A stretch of 14,999 bases of DNA from RGUW01 sp049421025 (lineage in GTDB: Bacteria > Cyanobacteriota > Cyanobacteriia > PCC-6307 > Cyanobiaceae): NCBI GenBank assembly GCA_049421025.1, contig JBMSMG010000040.1, positions 1 to 14,999 on the forward strand, given 5' to 3'. This document shows, piece after piece, positions 1-6,665 of the stretch. A program made the position numbers and the translations under genes. The notes beneath the pieces were generated by a model. That model saw only the letters and a program-made list of their open reading frames with translations. It was not told the DNA's origin and made no database searches. Numbering within the stretch: position 1 is the first letter of the stretch; every line of letters begins with the position of its first letter.

Positions 1-509
1 TTGGCGTCTTCCCCGTCGGGAATGATGCCGATGCTCTGACCTTCAACGTAACGAAGCTGGGGGTCACCACCACTGAGATCAAAGGTGATGTGGTTCACCC
101 GACCAATAGCGCCGTCAGCCAGGAGGCTGTAGTTCTCGGTCACCGTGCCAACGAAAGGATCCTTCGGCTTGTAGAGATTGACGGGGACGTCAGCGTGGGA
201 AGCAGACACGGCAGCAGGTTTTGAAGGGGATGCTTGGGCTTTGGGGGCAGCTTTGGCCGCAGGGCTCTTGGCAGGCTCGGCAGCGGCAGCCGGAGCTGCC
301 TCGCTAGCAGAGCCGGCCTCAGCAACCGGGGTGATCGCGGTGATGCGACCGCCCTGGAGCGCAATGGTCTGCATGAGGGACTGCAGCCGCTCGAACGGCA
401 CGAGCAGACTCCGCTCACCGCGGCGCTGCTGGCCTACACCCAGGGCGGCAACCGTGACGCGAAACATGCGGCCGTCGCTGATGAGCGCAGAACCGGTGGA
501 AACACGCAT
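1..509 (-). CDS. petH: Ferredoxin-NADP+ reductase with N-terminal phycobilisome-linker domain (partial, 5' part only)
   Basis: FNR passes electrons from reduced ferredoxin to NADP+ at the end of linear photosynthetic electron transport. The three-domain cyanobacterial form docks on the phycobilisome rod through a CpcD-like domain. About 169 N-terminal residues are visible; the gene runs off the left edge. Residues 1-62 are CpcD-like (MFRVTV, then RSLLVPFERLQ and GGRITAITPV). An Ala/Pro/Lys/Ser-rich linker follows (about 65-108). Then the FAD-domain start appears, with VNLYKPKDPFVGTV, HITFDLSGGD and EGQSIGIIPDGEDA, all typical of FNR. I chose ATG 509 because AGGA lies 8 nt upstream on the minus strand; an in-frame ATG at 518 would add three residues. 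The FAD- and NADP-binding C-terminal part is outside the window. It is divergent from the SRPBCC gene. Identification is strong. Confidence 0.93.
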   Translation of the reverse strand, partial: MRVSTGSALISDGRMFRVTVAALGVGQQRRGERSLLVPFERLQSLMQTIALQGGRITAITPVAEAGSASEAAPAAAAEPAKSPAAKAAPKAQASPSKPAAVSASHADVPVNLYKPKDPFVGTVTENYSLLADGAIGRVNHITFDLSGGDPQLRYVEGQSIGIIPDGEDA

Positions 510-534
510 GGCGACCATCCTGCAAAGCGCGCCG

Positions 535-540
535 ATCATA
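535..540 (-). promoter_or_regulatory. Possible -10 box for petH
   Basis: On the minus strand TATGAT (540 down to 535) is one mismatch from the TATAAT consensus and lies 25 nt upstream of the preferred petH start codon at 509. Transcription would begin near 528, giving a leader of about 20 nt. No convincing -35 element sits 16-18 nt upstream, so this is tentative. The rest of the 154-bp gap (510-663) shows nothing else I can name. Confidence 0.35.
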
Positions 541-663
541 GAGAACGTCTCTGAAGGGCAGGCTGCGTGTGCAGCCAACACGCACAGTGGGCGAAGACCG
601 CTAAGTTTGTGCGCCAGGGCACGTTCAGCTGTTTGCTGAACCCTCTCAAGCCCAGTCGCCGCA

Positions 664-1248
664 GTGCAGCTTCTCGATCCCCAGCTGACCCAGGGCACCC
701 TCGACAGCCTCCAGGGTCTGTTGAAAGGTTCAGACGCGACTGCCTGTTGTGGTCTCGACACCATTCAGCAGGACATGGAGCGCCTGCCGCAGGGCACCAG
801 GCGACTGGCCGTTCGTCTGCGCATGGATCTGGCCCCTGAATGGCTGTGGGCTGTGTTGACCGACTACGCCAACCTGAGCCGGTTTATTCCCAATCTTGAA
901 TCGTCTCGGCTGTTGTGGCGCCGCGCCAACGTGGTGGGGCTGGAGCAAGAAGGGGCTCAGAGCTTCATCGGCCTGCGCTTCAAGGCCAAGGTGGTGCTTG
1001 AGCTCACCGAAGAACTCGAGCAGCGGCGACTGAGCTTTGTGATGGTGAAGGGAGACTTTCGCCGCTTTGAAGGCGCCTGGCAGATCGGCCATGACGCCAG
1101 CGGCAGCACCTTGCTTTACGAGCTGACCGTTCAAGGCTGCGTCGGCATGCCGATCGCGCTGATCGAGCAACGCTTGCGCGACGATCTCGCCGCCAACCTG
1201 CGGGCCGTGCAGCAGGAAGCTCTCAGACGCTCGCGCGCCGCAGCTTGA
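664..1248 (+). CDS. SRPBCC-fold (START/cyclase-dehydrase-like) conserved cyanobacterial protein
   Basis: A 194-residue reading frame whose body matches the SRPBCC (polyketide cyclase/dehydrase, START-like) superfamily, small helix-grip proteins that bind hydrophobic ligands. The hallmark N-terminal region RRLAVRLRMDLAPEWLWAVL leads into LTDYANLSRFIPNLESSRLL (residues 44-83). Later come LELTEELEQ, KGDFRRFEGAW and a C-terminal amphipathic helix (IEQRLRDDLAANLRAVQQEA, about 167-186), as the fold requires. No signal peptide or membrane segment is seen, so it is probably cytoplasmic. The ligand is unknown. The start is uncertain: GTG 664 gives a 37-residue extension of low character, while ATG 775 begins just before the domain; neither has a well-spaced ribosome binding site. 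It is divergent from petH and followed by two hairpins before tRNA-Glu. Confidence 0.82.
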   Translation: MQLLDPQLTQGTLDSLQGLLKGSDATACCGLDTIQQDMERLPQGTRRLAVRLRMDLAPEWLWAVLTDYANLSRFIPNLESSRLLWRRANVVGLEQEGAQSFIGLRFKAKVVLELTEELEQRRLSFVMVKGDFRRFEGAWQIGHDASGSTLLYELTVQGCVGMPIALIEQRLRDDLAANLRAVQQEALRRSRAAA

Positions 1249-1254
1249 GGCCAC

Positions 1255-1273
1255 GAACCGTTCGAAACGGTTC
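1255..1273. repeat. Perfect 8-bp hairpin behind the SRPBCC gene
   Basis: GAACCGTT-CGA-AACGGTTC is a perfect inverted repeat with a 3-nt loop, starting 6 nt after the SRPBCC stop codon. It is not followed by a run of T on the plus strand, so it is not a textbook intrinsic terminator. It may stabilise the mRNA 3' end, or act together with the neighbouring terminator at 1279-1299 to separate converging transcripts. Confidence 0.5.
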
Positions 1274-1278
1274 CAGCC

Positions 1279-1299
1279 AAAAACCTGAATCGCATTCAG
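1279..1299 (-). terminator. Intrinsic terminator of the sasA/tRNA-Glu transcript
   Basis: Read on the minus strand, CTGAAT-GCG-ATTCAG forms a perfect 6-bp stem with a 3-nt loop. It is followed after one base by TTTTT (1283-1279). It lies 52 nt beyond the 3' end of tRNA-Glu. The stem is short and AU-rich in part, so efficiency may be modest, but the layout is that of a rho-independent terminator. Confidence 0.6.
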
Positions 1300-1351
1300 C
1301 CGAACACGTCATTAAGCCATCAGAGCTGCTGGTGCGCCCTGGTGACGGCAA

Positions 1352-1424
1352 TACCCCCAAGGGGATTCGAACCCCTGTCGCCTCCGTGAAAGGGAGGTGT
1401 CCTAGGCCTCTAGACGATGGGGGC
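1352..1424 (-). tRNA. trnE: tRNA-Glu (anticodon UUC)
   Basis: The 73-nt sequence on the minus strand folds into a complete cloverleaf. It has acceptor GCCCCCA/TGGGGGT, D-stem GTCT/GGAC, anticodon stem CCTCC/GGAGG with loop CTTTCAC (anticodon TTC), a 4-nt variable loop CGAC, T-stem AGGGG/CCCCT with loop TTCGAAT, and discriminator A. The 3' CCA is not encoded. The first acceptor pair is G1-U72 and the D-stem ends in a U13-G22 pair, as in chloroplast-type tRNA-Glu. In cyanobacteria this charged tRNA serves both translation and, through glutamyl-tRNA reductase, 5-aminolevulinate synthesis for chlorophyll, haem and bilins. It begins 55 nt after the sasA stop on the same strand. I see no clear promoter in that gap, so it may be read through from sasA and processed. 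Confidence 0.97.
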
Positions 1425-1479
1425 GAGGCCGCAGCGGTCAGGCCGATCAGGCCTCTGCTGCTGAACAGGAACGTACGGG

Positions 1480-2646
1480 TCAGGGTGACCCTTCGTCAAG
1501 GCTCGCAGGTCCGCTCTGGCCTTGCCAGACCGGCACCGTGAAATGGAAGCAGGCACCCTCGCCTGGCTCTGAAACCACCCAGATGCGGCCGCCGTGCACC
1601 TCGGCGATGCGCCGGCACACCGAGAGGCCCACACCAAAGCCTGCGGTGGTGGTGGAGGTCTGGGGCAAACGCACCCGATCTTGAAAAATGCGCTGCTGCT
1701 CGGCTTCAGGAATACCCGGTCCGCTGTCGCAAACGCTCACCTGCACCCACTGGCTGGTGCGGTGCAGCAGGGTCAGCGACACCTCGCCGCGTTCCGGGGT
1801 GTACTTGAGAGCGTTCTCCAGCAGGTTGAGCAGCACCTGGCGCATGCGCCGCTGATCAGCAAACACATCGGGCAGATCAGCTGGAATGTCGGTGACGAGC
1901 CGGAGGCGGCGTCCCACCCACAGCTTTTCAAGTTCAAGAATCGCCTCGGCTGCCACCTTGCCCAGGGCCAGACGCTGCGGATTGAACAGCGCCTCCCAGC
2001 GGGTCGTGCCGACTTCGAGCAAATCCTGCGACAAGTGCTCGATGTCATCGAGCCGTCGGGTGAGCACATCGCGAAAGCGGGGCTCATCGATCTGTCCAAG
2101 GTTGTGACTCTGCAGCGCCAACTTGGCGGCCGTGAGCGGTGTGCGCAGTTCATGGGCCACCATGCGCAGCAGCCTCTCTTGGACCCCGAGGCGCTCGATC
2201 AGCGTTTCGTTCTCTTGCCTGAGCACCAGCAGTTGATCTTCAAGCTGCAGTTCGCGCTGGCTGCGGCTGCCGTCCACTTCGGCTGGCCGCAGGGTCATGC
2301 CAAGCCCGGTGACCACCTGCAGCTGTTGCCAACGGGGCAACCAGGTGCGCAGCCGCTGGCTAATGCCATGGCCCGCAAACACCTGCTTGGGCAAAGGTGA
2401 GAGCTTGATCAGGGCTGGGGTCGCCACCAAGCGGTGCAACTCAAGCAACTGAGGTTGCTTGGCGGGATCGGCAATCTCGAAACTGATTTCAAAACCGAAG
2501 TCCTCGCTCTGTAGTGCCGTGACGAGCTGGCGCAAATCAGGCGAGGCCAGGTGGTAATTGGTCGCCACCAGCAACAACTTGAGCTCCTGACGCTCGCCGT
2601 CCTGGCGATCGTCCGCAGTCTTAGGGCTTGGGGCAGAGGCGCTCAC
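1480..2646 (-). CDS. sasA: Circadian clock output histidine kinase SasA
   Basis: SasA senses the KaiC phosphorylation state through a KaiB-like N-terminal domain and phosphorylates the response regulator RpaA, driving clock output. From GTG 2646 the protein has 388 residues, about the length of the Synechococcus elongatus protein. Residues 22-105 form the thioredoxin-like KaiB-type sensor (LKLLLVATNY, VATPALIKLSPLPKQVFAG). A coiled helix leads to the H-box MVAHELRTPLTAAKL with phospho-acceptor His165. The N-box (ENALKYTPE, near 277-285), G1 (DSGPGIP, from 307) and G2 (GFGVGL, from 336) ATP-binding motifs follow. There is no membrane segment, so it is cytosolic. I prefer GTG 2646 because AAGG lies 8 nt upstream; an upstream in-frame ATG at 2718 would add 24 poorly conserved-looking residues. 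No kai gene is in the window. tRNA-Glu follows on the same strand. Confidence 0.96.
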   Translation of the reverse strand: MSASAPSPKTADDRQDGERQELKLLLVATNYHLASPDLRQLVTALQSEDFGFEISFEIADPAKQPQLLELHRLVATPALIKLSPLPKQVFAGHGISQRLRTWLPRWQQLQVVTGLGMTLRPAEVDGSRSQRELQLEDQLLVLRQENETLIERLGVQERLLRMVAHELRTPLTAAKLALQSHNLGQIDEPRFRDVLTRRLDDIEHLSQDLLEVGTTRWEALFNPQRLALGKVAAEAILELEKLWVGRRLRLVTDIPADLPDVFADQRRMRQVLLNLLENALKYTPERGEVSLTLLHRTSQWVQVSVCDSGPGIPEAEQQRIFQDRVRLPQTSTTTAGFGVGLSVCRRIAEVHGGRIWVVSEPGEGACFHFTVPVWQGQSGPASLDEGSP

Positions 2647-2696
2647 GCGACACACCTTATGGAGATTTGCCGTGAAAAGACGGCATTGCGACACAC
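2647..2696. promoter_or_regulatory. Direct and inverted repeats in the sasA upstream region
   Basis: Two exact copies of GCGACACAC (2647-2655 and 2688-2696, plus-strand reading) lie 41 bp apart, close to four helical turns. Between them is a perfect inverted repeat TGCCGT-GAAAAG-ACGGCA (2668-2685). The block lies between the divergent sasA and lyase-like genes and includes the sasA ribosome binding site. It could be an operator or a leader hairpin. No clear -10/-35 pair was found. Confidence 0.4.
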
Positions 2697-2730
2697 AACC
2701 TCTGGCCCCCTGTTGCATCCATGGCTAGAC

Positions 2731-2735
2731 AGGAG
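2731..2735 (+). promoter_or_regulatory. Ribosome binding site deciding the lyase-like start
   Basis: AGGAG lies 6 nt before ATG 2742. It is the strongest Shine-Dalgarno match in the window and argues for that codon over ATG 2721, which overlaps the upstream side of it. Confidence 0.65.
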
Positions 2736-2741
2736 TGCTGG

Positions 2742-3335
2742 ATGTCCCCGTGCCTGAGCATGGCTTCAACCCATGAGCTCAGCCAGCGGATCCACCCCGC
2801 GGCTGGGCCCCAAGCAGGGATGCCACCAAGCCGCATCCGCCTCGACAGCAGCCTGCGGCGCTGGTTCTCGCGCAACCTGGGCCTGTGGCGTTCACGGCGG
2901 TTGTATTTCTTTGCTGATGGCGACGTGTTGCGCGTCGACATGATGCTGCGGGTCGAGAGCTTCAGCGAACCGATCGAAGGTGACGCGGCCTATCGCTTCA
3001 GCTGGTGGCCCGAGCAGGAGTTCGATTTTTTCGAGAAAAAACCGCGCTATGTGCCGACCGGCACCATGGAGGCCTACCTCTGCGGACACCAGCTGCGCCG
3101 CAGCCGCGGCTATCTGTGCGGCAGCCCCACCAAGAGCCAGATCCGCCAGGTCGATGAACACGAAGTGGTGTTCGAATCCCACTATCAAGAATGGGACATC
3201 CTTGAGCACATTCGCCTGGTGGACCAGGACCGCTACCGGGCCCGCTCGATCTACAGCTGGAAAGACGGTGTGCTGGAGCTGGCTGAAACCCATCATGAAA
3301 TCAGGGTTGAAGAGGCCGGCGCACCGCTGCCATGA
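2742..3335 (+). CDS. Lipocalin-like protein resembling CpcS/CpeS phycobiliprotein lyases
   Basis: A 197-residue soluble protein. The segment RWFSRNLGLWRSRRLYFF (about 40-57) resembles the opening strand of CpcS/CpeS-type lyases and related cyanobacterial lipocalin-fold proteins. Those lyases attach bilins to phycobiliprotein cysteines. Later blocks also suit a small beta-barrel of this type: a second strand region RGYLCGSPTKSQIRQVDEHE, then EWDILEHIRLV and a final GVLELAETHHEIRVE. I match the pattern from memory, so the lyase role is an inference; a related barrel with another ligand is possible. The start is ATG 2742, with AGGAG 6 nt upstream; in-frame ATG 2721 lacks such a site. It is divergent from sasA and 25 nt ahead of the next co-directional gene, possibly one transcript through pepN. 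Confidence 0.72.
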   Translation: MSPCLSMASTHELSQRIHPAAGPQAGMPPSRIRLDSSLRRWFSRNLGLWRSRRLYFFADGDVLRVDMMLRVESFSEPIEGDAAYRFSWWPEQEFDFFEKKPRYVPTGTMEAYLCGHQLRRSRGYLCGSPTKSQIRQVDEHEVVFESHYQEWDILEHIRLVDQDRYRARSIYSWKDGVLELAETHHEIRVEEAGAPLP

Positions 3336-3360
3336 GGGCGCGCTTGCCCGATACAGCAGC

Positions 3361-3882
3361 ATGGATGTGTTGTTGCCTGTTTTCGCCTTGACGCTGCTGC
3401 GCCGCATGGCCCCCTTTGTGGTGGCACCCCTGCTGACCCTGCCCCTGCTGGTGGCGCCGACTGCGGCCTGGGCAGCACCAGCCACCGAAGCCGAGATGAA
3501 TCTCTACACCCGCATCGCCGCGGTGAATGTCTGCATCGCTCGCGCCGCTGGGGTCGAGTTCGACAAAGCCGTCGGCATTGCCGGTGAAACCATTGCCCAG
3601 CTGATCCAGGGCCAGCATGGCGGCGTGATCCAGCAGGTCGGCACCAAACCGCTGAGCCTCGATGATCTGCGCAAAGGCTCGATCAACTCAGCGGTGCTCG
3701 GAGCGGTCGAGGTTTGCCCCAAAGAGGTTCCCGCCGACATCATGAAGCGGGTGCAGGAAGCGCTCAACCGCAGCGGTGACAAAGCCGCCCCGGCAAGCAA
3801 GCCGGCAGCCACCCCGGCTGCCAAGCCTGCTGCAACCCCAGCCGCCAAACCTGCCGCTGCAACACCTGCCGCCAAGCCCTGA
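3361..3882 (+). CDS. Small exported protein with conserved cysteine pair and Lys-Pro-Ala tail (unknown function)
   Basis: A 173-residue protein of no known function to me. A hydrophobic N-terminus ending in AAWA, before APATEAEMN (about 33-46), reads as a Sec signal peptide cleaved after AWA, so the mature protein is likely periplasmic or thylakoid-lumenal. The mature core of about 100 residues has two cysteines (AVNVCIARA and AVEVCPKEV) that could form a disulfide, and a motif GGVIQQVGTKPLSLDDL. Similar short secreted picocyanobacterial proteins exist, as I recall, sometimes with doubtful enzyme labels. The C-terminus (147-173) is a Lys-Pro-Ala repeat. The start is uncertain: ATG 3361, TTG 3388 (which gives a cleaner n-region with two Arg) or ATG 3406; none has a clear ribosome binding site. 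It sits 25 nt after the lyase-like gene and 20 nt before pepN. Confidence 0.78.
   Translation: MDVLLPVFALTLLRRMAPFVVAPLLTLPLLVAPTAAWAAPATEAEMNLYTRIAAVNVCIARAAGVEFDKAVGIAGETIAQLIQGQHGGVIQQVGTKPLSLDDLRKGSINSAVLGAVEVCPKEVPADIMKRVQEALNRSGDKAAPASKPAATPAAKPAATPAAKPAAATPAAKP
3799..3879 (+). repeat. In-frame KPAATPAA repeat tract
   Basis: The tract encodes KPAATPAA twice exactly, then KPAAATPAA, then KP, giving about three and a half units of 24-27 nt. Codons differ between units (AAG/AAA, CCG/CCT, GCA/GCT/GCC), so the repeat is held at the protein level rather than being a fresh DNA duplication. It forms a basic, unstructured tail on an exported protein. Confidence 0.85.
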
Positions 3883-3902
3883 GCCCTGAGCCACCTCGAG
3901 CG

Positions 3903-6653
3903 ATGAGCACCGTGCGCCTTGCCGATTACCGCCCGGCGCCCTACTTGCTAAGCCGCACCGACCTGACGGTGCGGCTGTATGGGGATCATGCCCTGGTCGA
4001 AGCGCAACTGAGTTTTGCGCCCAACCCAGAGGCCAAGGCGGCCAATGGGTTGGGCGCTGCCAATGCCCCTGGCCAGCCGCTTTGGCTTGCAGGGGTTGCG
4101 CTGACACTTGAGTCACTGCAGATCGATGGTTGCGCTCTTGCTCCTGAGGCCTATGAGGTGGAGGCCGAAGGGCTGACGATCAAAGCCCCACCAGCGGCTC
4201 CATTTGTGCTGCAAAGCCAGGTGCGGATCGAGCCGCACAGCAACACCACGCTGGAAGGCCTGTACGTCAGCGGGGGGCTGTTCACCACCCAATGCGAAGC
4301 CGAAGGATTCCGGCGCATCACCTTTCACCCCGACCGACCTGATCTGCTGAGCCGCTTCAGGGTGCGCATCGAGGCAGACCAAAACAGCTGCCCCGTGCTG
4401 CTGAGCAATGGCAACTGCATCGAAAGCGGCCCGCTCGCTGAGGGGCGCCACTACGCCATCTGGGACGATCCATTCCCCAAGCCCTCCTATCTGTTTGCCT
4501 TGGTCGCCGGCGTTCTTGAAGAGCGCAGGGAGCGCTTCACAACGACGAGCGGCCGCAGCGTGCAGCTTCGCCTTCACGTCGAGCCAGGCGACCTTGCCTA
4601 CACCGACCATGCGATGGCATCGCTCAGACGGGCCATGCGCTGGGACGAAGAGCGCTACGGACTCGAATACGACCTCGATGAATACAACATCGTTGCTGTG
4701 CGCCATTTCAACATGGGCGCCATGGAGAACAAAAGCCTCAATATCTTCAACTCAAAATTGGTGCTTGCCGACCATGAAACGGCAACCGATGGCGAACTCG
4801 AGCGGATCGAGAGCGTCATCGCCCACGAATACTTTCACAACTGGACCGGCAACCGGATCACCTGCCGCGACTGGTTCCAGCTATCCCTGAAAGAAGGGCT
4901 GACGGTGTTTCGCGATCAGAGCTTCACAGCTGATCTGCATGGTGCTGCCATCAATCGCATCGAGAATGTGTCGATGCTGCGCAACACGCAATTCAGAGAA
5001 GATGCCGGCCCAACCGCGCACCCTGTGCAGCCAGATGCCTACCAGGCCATCGACAACTTCTACACGACGACGATCTACGAAAAAGGATCAGAAGTCATCC
5101 GCATGCTGCACACGCTGCTGGGCGAGGAGACATTCATGCGTGGCATGGCTCTCTATGTGAGTCGTCACGATGGATCCGCTGCCACCTGCGACGACTTCGT
5201 GCGCGCCATGGAGGATGCCGCCACCTTGGCCTGGGATGCAGCACACGACACAAGTCCTGGGCGCCGCTTCGATTTTGCCCAGTTCAAGCGCTGGTACCAC
5301 CAGGCCGGCACCCCGGTGCTGCAGATCCAGCGGCATTGGGACGGGTCGTGCGGCGAGCTGGAGCTCCACATCCGCCAACACACCCCGCCCACGCCAGGCC
5401 AGCCCCACAAAGACGCCGTGGTGATTCCACTGGTGCTCGGCCTGGTGGGGCAAGGGGGCGAGCCATTGCCCGTGCAACTCGAGGGCGAAAGCCCTGAGAG
5501 GGCGCAGGCCCAGGACCTACCGCCCAGCTGGGGGCGCCAGAGCCGCCTGCTGGTGATGGATCAGCCCGAGGTGCAGCTGCGCTTGTGCGGGCTGCCCAAG
5601 CAGCACCACCCACCAGCGTTGTCCCTGCTGCGGCAGTTTTCAGCGCCGATCAAGCTTGATCTGGGCCGTCCTGTGGCTGAACTGGTGCATCTGCTGGCCC
5701 ACGACAGCGACCCGCTCGCCCGCTGGGATGCCGCCCAGCTGCTGCTCAAGCGCGCCGTGCTGGCCCGCAGCCAGGGGCAACACGATGCCCAGCTCGAAGA
5801 GGAGCTTGGCGATGCCTTTGGGCACATCCTCAATGACCCCTCGCTCTCGCAGGCCAGCAAGGCTCTGCTGCTGAGTCTGCCGGGCCAGCCCGAGCTCGAA
5901 GACGCTGCCCAAAACGCTGGGCTCAAGCCTGATCCACCTGAGCTGTTTGCTGCCGCCCAGGCCTTGCGGCAGGGCTTTGGCCAAGCCCTTGAAACCACCT
6001 TGCTGCAGCAGCTTGAGGCCTGCCAAGCCGAATGGAACCAGAGTTGGCCTCAAGGACAAGGTGATCGCAGGCTGAGCGGACTGATCTGGGCCTGGCGCGC
6101 TGCTGCCGGCGACGCGGCAGTCATCGCCCAGGCGCGAGCCGCGGTCGATGGGGCATCGATGACGCTGGCCCGCTACGGGCTGGCCGCGCTGCAAAGCCAT
6201 GACCGACCGGAGCGTCAGGCTGCAAGCGAAGCCTTTTATGCGCGTTGGCAGCACCGTCCGGTGATTCTGGACAGCTGGTTCGCGCTCGAAGCCTCGGCCC
6301 CCTTTGGCGATGGGCTGGCGCGGGTGCAACGGCTGCTTGAGCATCCCCGCTACGACCCCAATGCACCCAATTCGGTGCGTGCCGTGCTGGGCGGGCTGGC
6401 CGGCAATGCACCTGTGTTTCATGCAGCCGACGGCAGCGGCTACCGCTTCATGGCCCGGCAGATCGCGGCGCTCGATGCGCGCAACCCGATCACCGCCTCA
6501 AGGCTGGCCAAGGTCTTTAGCCGTTGGCGCAGCTATGGGCCAGAGCGTGCGGCGCAGATGCACAGCGCCCTATCGACGCTGGCTCAGGCTGAGCTCTCGG
6601 CCAACACCGGTGAGGTTGTGCAGCAATGCCTGGCTGCGGACGTCAACAGCTGA
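3903..6653 (+). CDS. pepN: Aminopeptidase N (M1 family zinc metallopeptidase)
   Basis: A cytosolic exopeptidase that removes N-terminal residues from peptides in the last stage of protein turnover. The 916-residue protein is full length for bacterial PepN (E. coli about 870). Residues 1 to about 195 form the N-terminal beta domain. The catalytic domain has the substrate-anchoring GAMEN (272-276), the zinc motif HEYFH (308-312) and third ligand Glu331 at the expected HExxH-X18-E spacing, plus the transition-state Tyr392 in IYEKGSEVIRML. A small beta-sandwich (about 450-545) and a long helical C-terminal domain, as in E. coli-type PepN, complete it. No signal peptide is present. ATG 3903 is 20 nt after the previous stop. 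Its 3' end faces the GHL10 gene across only 12 bp, with no terminator seen. Confidence 0.97.
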   Translation: MSTVRLADYRPAPYLLSRTDLTVRLYGDHALVEAQLSFAPNPEAKAANGLGAANAPGQPLWLAGVALTLESLQIDGCALAPEAYEVEAEGLTIKAPPAAPFVLQSQVRIEPHSNTTLEGLYVSGGLFTTQCEAEGFRRITFHPDRPDLLSRFRVRIEADQNSCPVLLSNGNCIESGPLAEGRHYAIWDDPFPKPSYLFALVAGVLEERRERFTTTSGRSVQLRLHVEPGDLAYTDHAMASLRRAMRWDEERYGLEYDLDEYNIVAVRHFNMGAMENKSLNIFNSKLVLADHETATDGELERIESVIAHEYFHNWTGNRITCRDWFQLSLKEGLTVFRDQSFTADLHGAAINRIENVSMLRNTQFREDAGPTAHPVQPDAYQAIDNFYTTTIYEKGSEVIRMLHTLLGEETFMRGMALYVSRHDGSAATCDDFVRAMEDAATLAWDAAHDTSPGRRFDFAQFKRWYHQAGTPVLQIQRHWDGSCGELELHIRQHTPPTPGQPHKDAVVIPLVLGLVGQGGEPLPVQLEGESPERAQAQDLPPSWGRQSRLLVMDQPEVQLRLCGLPKQHHPPALSLLRQFSAPIKLDLGRPVAELVHLLAHDSDPLARWDAAQLLLKRAVLARSQGQHDAQLEEELGDAFGHILNDPSLSQASKALLLSLPGQPELEDAAQNAGLKPDPPELFAAAQALRQGFGQALETTLLQQLEACQAEWNQSWPQGQGDRRLSGLIWAWRAAAGDAAVIAQARAAVDGASMTLARYGLAALQSHDRPERQAASEAFYARWQHRPVILDSWFALEASAPFGDGLARVQRLLEHPRYDPNAPNSVRAVLGGLAGNAPVFHAADGSGYRFMARQIAALDARNPITASRLAKVFSRWRSYGPERAAQMHSALSTLAQAELSANTGEVVQQCLAADVNS

Positions 6654-6665
6654 AGTCCGCTTGGT

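Noticed and set aside
178..639. Plus-strand frames over the petH 5' region
   Set aside because: They are antisense to the CpcD-linker-FNR coding sequence, which is recognisable residue by residue.
1440..1454. AGGCC-GATCA-GGCCT hairpin between sasA and tRNA-Glu
   Set aside because: A 5-bp stem without a T-run; too weak to call a terminator, and a processing role cannot be supported.
1594..2400. 268-codon plus-strand frame opposite sasA
   Set aside because: Antisense to the kinase with all its motifs; no independent evidence of coding.
5640..6422. 260-codon open frame on the minus strand inside pepN
   Set aside because: It is fully antisense to the well-supported pepN reading frame; long antisense frames are expected in GC-rich DNA and its product has no recognisable motif.
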